Positions 31,400 through 33,859 of a stretch of DNA of 33,859 bases are shown one piece after another. The notes beneath the pieces were generated by a model, which saw only the letters and a program-made list of their open reading frames with translations, did no database searches and had not been told where the DNA came from. The stretch covers positions 1 through 33,859 of the forward strand of contig JAEWSD010000046.1 in the NCBI GenBank assembly GCA_023398615.1, written 5' to 3'. This stretch comes from Bacillota bacterium (GTDB lineage: Bacteria; Bacillota; Clostridia; Lachnospirales; Lachnospiraceae). Made by a program: the position numbers and the translations under genes. The stretch's first letter is position 1. Each line of letters begins with the position of its first letter.

Positions 31400-32431
31400 T
31401 TAATCTATATTTTCGCGGATCTTGATGATGGAATCCATGTATATAATCTCATTTGTATTCCTGCACGAATTTACAACCGATGCAAAAAGCTTATCCACGG
31501 CTGTTGAACCCTGATTAAACGGCTGTTGACAGACCGTTGCACTGATACGTCCGCTCCGTATCAATTCCTTTACTTTGGGCACATCATCAAAACATATTAT
31601 CTTAATCAGCCTGTCCGGATATTTAGCGACTGCCTCACATGCACCGGTAATCCCTTCTGCCGTAATATAAATGGCATCAATTTCCGGATACATCTTCAGG
31701 GAGGCGAGCACCAAATCATAAGCTACGAAATTATTATCATTACAATCAATAATATCCACTACTTTGATTTCCGGATATAATTCATCAATAACCTCATGGA
31801 ACCCCATTATCCTCTGCTTATGTCCAAGGAGCTTTGCCGACCCGTTTAACACAAGAACATTAGCTCTGCCATTCGTGATCTGTCCCAATAAACCGGCGGC
31901 GATTTTACCGCTTTTGATGAAATCGATACCTACATGATAATTTCTTTTCGAATCACAGATATCGTTATTCATTGTTACCACCAGTATTCCGCTGTCCACC
32001 AGCGTATTGATTTTTTCAATTATCGCCTCATCATCGAAAGGCATGATTATGAGGGCGGTTACCCCTTGACTGACCAGTTCGTCAATGAGCCCCAGCTGCA
32101 ATTCCGTCGAGTAGGTTCTCATAAACCTGTACAAAAGCTTGATTCCATAGCTTTCAATATTCTTACCGGCAAAATCAATTCCTCTTACTATATCAACAAA
32201 AAAAGGATTATCTTCCGGCGACGGGAGTATGACCCCAAAGCTAATTTTCTTTTTCATCACAGCTAACGCCTTACCTGCCGAATTGGGTTTATACCCTAAG
32301 GTTTCAGCAACCATATTCACCCTGTCGGCTACCTCCTTACTGACACCGCCTCTGTTGTTTAATACTCTGTCAACTGTTCCCCTTGAAACATTTGCCATCT
32401 CGGCAATTTGTTTAATTGTAATAGCTCCCAT
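31400..32431 (-). CDS. LacI-family transcriptional regulator
   Basis: The 343-residue protein starts with the LacI helix-turn-helix ITIKQIAEMANVSRGTVDRVLNNRGG (residues 4-29), followed by a hinge and a type I periplasmic-binding-like effector domain (FGVILPSPEDNPFFVDIVRG, ITAEGITGACEAVAKYP). The RGTVDRVLN recognition helix is of the subgroup whose effector domain resembles RbsB, so its inducer is probably the sugar carried by the adjacent importer. The start is the ATG at 32431 with AGGGAGA upstream; an in-frame start at 32506 lies in the promoter and is rejected. Two matching operators flank its promoter, implying autoregulation. Confidence 0.93.
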   Translation of the reverse strand: MGAITIKQIAEMANVSRGTVDRVLNNRGGVSKEVADRVNMVAETLGYKPNSAGKALAVMKKKISFGVILPSPEDNPFFVDIVRGIDFAGKNIESYGIKLLYRFMRTYSTELQLGLIDELVSQGVTALIIMPFDDEAIIEKINTLVDSGILVVTMNNDICDSKRNYHVGIDFIKSGKIAAGLLGQITNGRANVLVLNGSAKLLGHKQRIMGFHEVIDELYPEIKVVDIIDCNDNNFVAYDLVLASLKMYPEIDAIYITAEGITGACEAVAKYPDRLIKIICFDDVPKVKELIRSGRISATVCQQPFNQGSTAVDKLFASVVNSCRNTNEIIYMDSIIKIRENID

Positions 32432-32453
32432 TGAATTTTCTCCCTTGATATTC

Positions 32454-32465
32454 GTGCTCGAGCAC
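32454..32465. promoter_or_regulatory. LacI-type operator O1
   Basis: GTGCTCGAGCAC is a perfect 12-bp palindrome with the central CG of LacI-family operators. It lies about 14 bp after the predicted transcription start, where a bound repressor would block elongation or initiation. Confidence 0.75.
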
Positions 32466-32485
32466 TTTTTATCTTTTATATGCAT

Positions 32486-32513
32486 ATTATACAACACGAT
32501 TACCAAATGTCAA
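32486..32513 (-). promoter_or_regulatory. Promoter of the lacI-ABC-transketolase operon
   Basis: On the minus strand consensus TTGACA (32508-32513) and TATAAT (32486-32491) are separated by 16 bp. The predicted start is near 32479. Confidence 0.88.
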
Positions 32514-32574
32514 TACTTATTTATATACTTTTATTCGATATTTTAATATTATTTTATATTTTTTGATTTTAAAA

Positions 32575-32608
32575 TATTTCTTTATGTGTTCGTGCACATA
32601 AAGAAATA
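32575..32608. promoter_or_regulatory. LacI-type operator O2 inside a 34-bp inverted repeat
   Basis: Two 14-bp perfect arms (32575-32588 and 32595-32608) surround TTCGTG. Its core GTGTTCGTGCAC (32586-32597) matches O1 at 10 of 12 positions. It lies about 110 bp upstream of the start site. The centres are 132 bp apart, suitable for DNA looping by a tetramer. Confidence 0.65.
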
Positions 32609-32652
32609 ACTTACAAGAGAAGTGTATTCGAAAATCTCTCCTGCAGATTACA

Positions 32653-32690
32653 AAAACAGCATTCCGCACTTAAGTGCAAAATGCTGTTTT
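32653..32690 (-). terminator. Intrinsic terminator of hemW
   Basis: AAAACAGCATT (32653-32663) pairs with AATGCTGTTTT (32680-32690), and inside it GCACTTAAGTGC is self-complementary. The minus-strand stem ends in TTTTT. It abuts the hemW stop codon and may also work from the other side. Confidence 0.85.
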
Positions 32691-33859
32691 TAATCATCCA
32701 AAAGAAATCTTGTAAAAACCATATTGCTTAAATCGATTCCTTTATCTGTCAGATACAGTTGATTCTCATTCATATGCAAGAGCCCTTCCCGAACGGACCG
32801 GCGAATGGCATCACCATAAATCATATCCATACTGCTGCCGAATTGCTGTTTGAACTCTTCTTTGCTAATACCGGAACTCATACGCAATCCCAGGAACATG
32901 AATTCCTCCATCTGTTCCCTGACGGCAAGCTGTTTTATATCCCTTCTTATATTATGATAATCTCCCGCAAGCCTTATATAGTCTTTAAGTCTGTCTTCAT
33001 TGCGGTATCTTTGATTACGAAGCAGGGAAGAGGAACCCAGCCCAATTCCCAGGTATTCCGTTCTTCTCCAATAGGAAGAATTATGTCTGCACTCAAAGCT
33101 GGGTTTGGCATAGTTTGATATTTCATACCGTTTATAACCATACCGTTCCAGATACTCCTTGGTTCCGGCGTAAATCTCCCGATCGAGCTCCTCGTCCTGG
33201 TCCTCTTCCCGATATCTTAAGTGAAAAGGGGTACCTTCCTCAATTATCAGGCTGTAGGCTGAGATATGCTCCGGTTTCAGGGCAGCCGCAGCGCACAGCG
33301 TATTCATCCAGCCGGACATAGTCTGCCCCGGTAAAGCCGACATCAGATCTATGTTAATATTATAAAAGCCCATTTCTCTGGCAAGGCGATAATTTCTTAC
33401 AAAGTCTTCATAGGTGTGAATCCTGCCCAACAGCTTAAGCTCCCTGTCATCTGCCGACTGCAAACCAAAGCTCAGCCTGTTAATGCCGGACATCCTGTAG
33501 TAATCGAGCTTTTCCCTTGATACCGTTCCCGGATTCACTTCTATGGTAATTTCCGCGTTAACCTTTCCTTCCGATATTACACCGTCTGTACCGGCGGAAG
33601 TGTTTACTCCGGTGATTGCAAACACTTCTTTAACCGCATCCAGTATATCGTATATATATTTTCCGTCGATAGAAGACGGTGTTCCTCCGCCTATAAAAAC
33701 CGTTCTGACAAGGTACTCCGCAGCCACCGTTTTATAACTGTGAATTTCCGCTATAAGCGCCTTGACATACGCTTCCTTCGTCTCCCGGTCCGCCGGAGCG
33801 GAAAGGAAATCACAGTAATCACATTTCTTTTCACAAAACGGTATATGAATATATAAACC
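32690..33859 (-). CDS. hemW: Heme chaperone HemW (5' end outside window)
   Basis: The 389 residues visible include the radical-SAM motif CEKKCDYC (cysteines 9, 13, 16 of the visible part) directly after LYIHIPF, then FIGGGTPSSI, NPGTVSREKLDYYRMSGINRLSFGLQS, and the HemN C-terminal domain ending VFTRFLLDD. The reading frame is open to the right edge, so the true start lies just outside and only a few residues are missing. An internal GTG at 33727 is not the start. HemW proteins resemble HemN but bind and transfer heme instead of oxidising coproporphyrinogen. In Firmicutes hemW is usually next to hrcA; here a 9-kb sugar operon lies between. Confidence 0.93.
   Translation of the reverse strand, partial: GLYIHIPFCEKKCDYCDFLSAPADRETKEAYVKALIAEIHSYKTVAAEYLVRTVFIGGGTPSSIDGKYIYDILDAVKEVFAITGVNTSAGTDGVISEGKVNAEITIEVNPGTVSREKLDYYRMSGINRLSFGLQSADDRELKLLGRIHTYEDFVRNYRLAREMGFYNINIDLMSALPGQTMSGWMNTLCAAAALKPEHISAYSLIIEEGTPFHLRYREEDQDEELDREIYAGTKEYLERYGYKRYEISNYAKPSFECRHNSSYWRRTEYLGIGLGSSSLLRNQRYRNEDRLKDYIRLAGDYHNIRRDIKQLAVREQMEEFMFLGLRMSSGISKEEFKQQFGSSMDMIYGDAIRRSVREGLLHMNENQLYLTDKGIDLSNMVFTRFLLDD

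Noticed and set aside
32432..32506. 25-residue extension of the LacI protein
   Set aside because: It would start upstream of the predicted transcription start and read through operator O1.
1..33859. CRISPR arrays, tRNA or rRNA genes, transposase genes
   Set aside because: No regularly spaced direct repeats, no cloverleaf with a CCA end and no transposase-like proteins were seen on either strand.

Overview
The window looks like a piece of the chromosome of an anaerobic, low-to-moderate G+C member of the Clostridia, most likely a Lachnospiraceae relative. The support is gene order: hemW / hrcA-grpE-dnaK-dnaJ-prmA-rsmE-cysteine desulfurase-thiI / mtaB-ireB-ruvX-DUF1292-fur-rnjA-mltG-trmR-trhP-udk, a run conserved in Firmicutes. 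There is also a perfect CIRCE element, sigma-A promoters and strong GGAGG ribosome sites. Nearly everything is on the minus strand, so the biology reads from right to left. No rRNA, tRNA, CRISPR array or transposase gene was seen, and no gene-free gap exceeds 300 bp.

Right end (33859-32432): hemW, cut by the window edge by only a few residues, ends in a strong terminator. Next comes a 9-kb catabolic operon (32431-23535) sitting between hemW and hrcA. It encodes a LacI regulator with two matching operators, a ribose-type ABC importer (ATPase, permease, lipoprotein), an iron-type alcohol dehydrogenase, a FucU/RbsD mutarotase, a split transketolase and a VOC protein. No sugar kinase or isomerase is present, so the substrate is unknown. 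A consensus-matching cre site lies just upstream of the binding-protein gene.

Middle (23424-11940): the HrcA-controlled heat-shock operon continues into protein and RNA modification genes (prmA, rsmE, a NifS-type cysteine desulfurase, thiI). A small HPr/Crh-like gene with its own promoter and terminator is read the other way. mtaB follows.

Left-middle (11816-5049): ireB, ruvX, DUF1292, a Fur-family repressor, RNase J, a shortened MltG-like membrane protein lacking the catalytic domain, the trmR/trhP pair for wobble 5-methoxyuridine, and udk on the plus strand. Two inverted copies of a ~130-160-bp highly structured intergenic repeat are present, one just upstream of trhP and one between the Crh-like gene and thiI.

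Left end (4883-1): the most unusual part. A TraB/PrgY-type membrane protein has its own promoter. A MarR-type regulator is followed by two ArsA/Get3-like ATPases, each ending in an HSP20-like domain, and a 75-residue protein of unknown function. Three copies of one 18-19-bp motif mark the marR promoter and the leader of the ATPase genes. The gap in front of the last ATPase gene is filled almost exactly by a ~260-bp imperfect palindrome.
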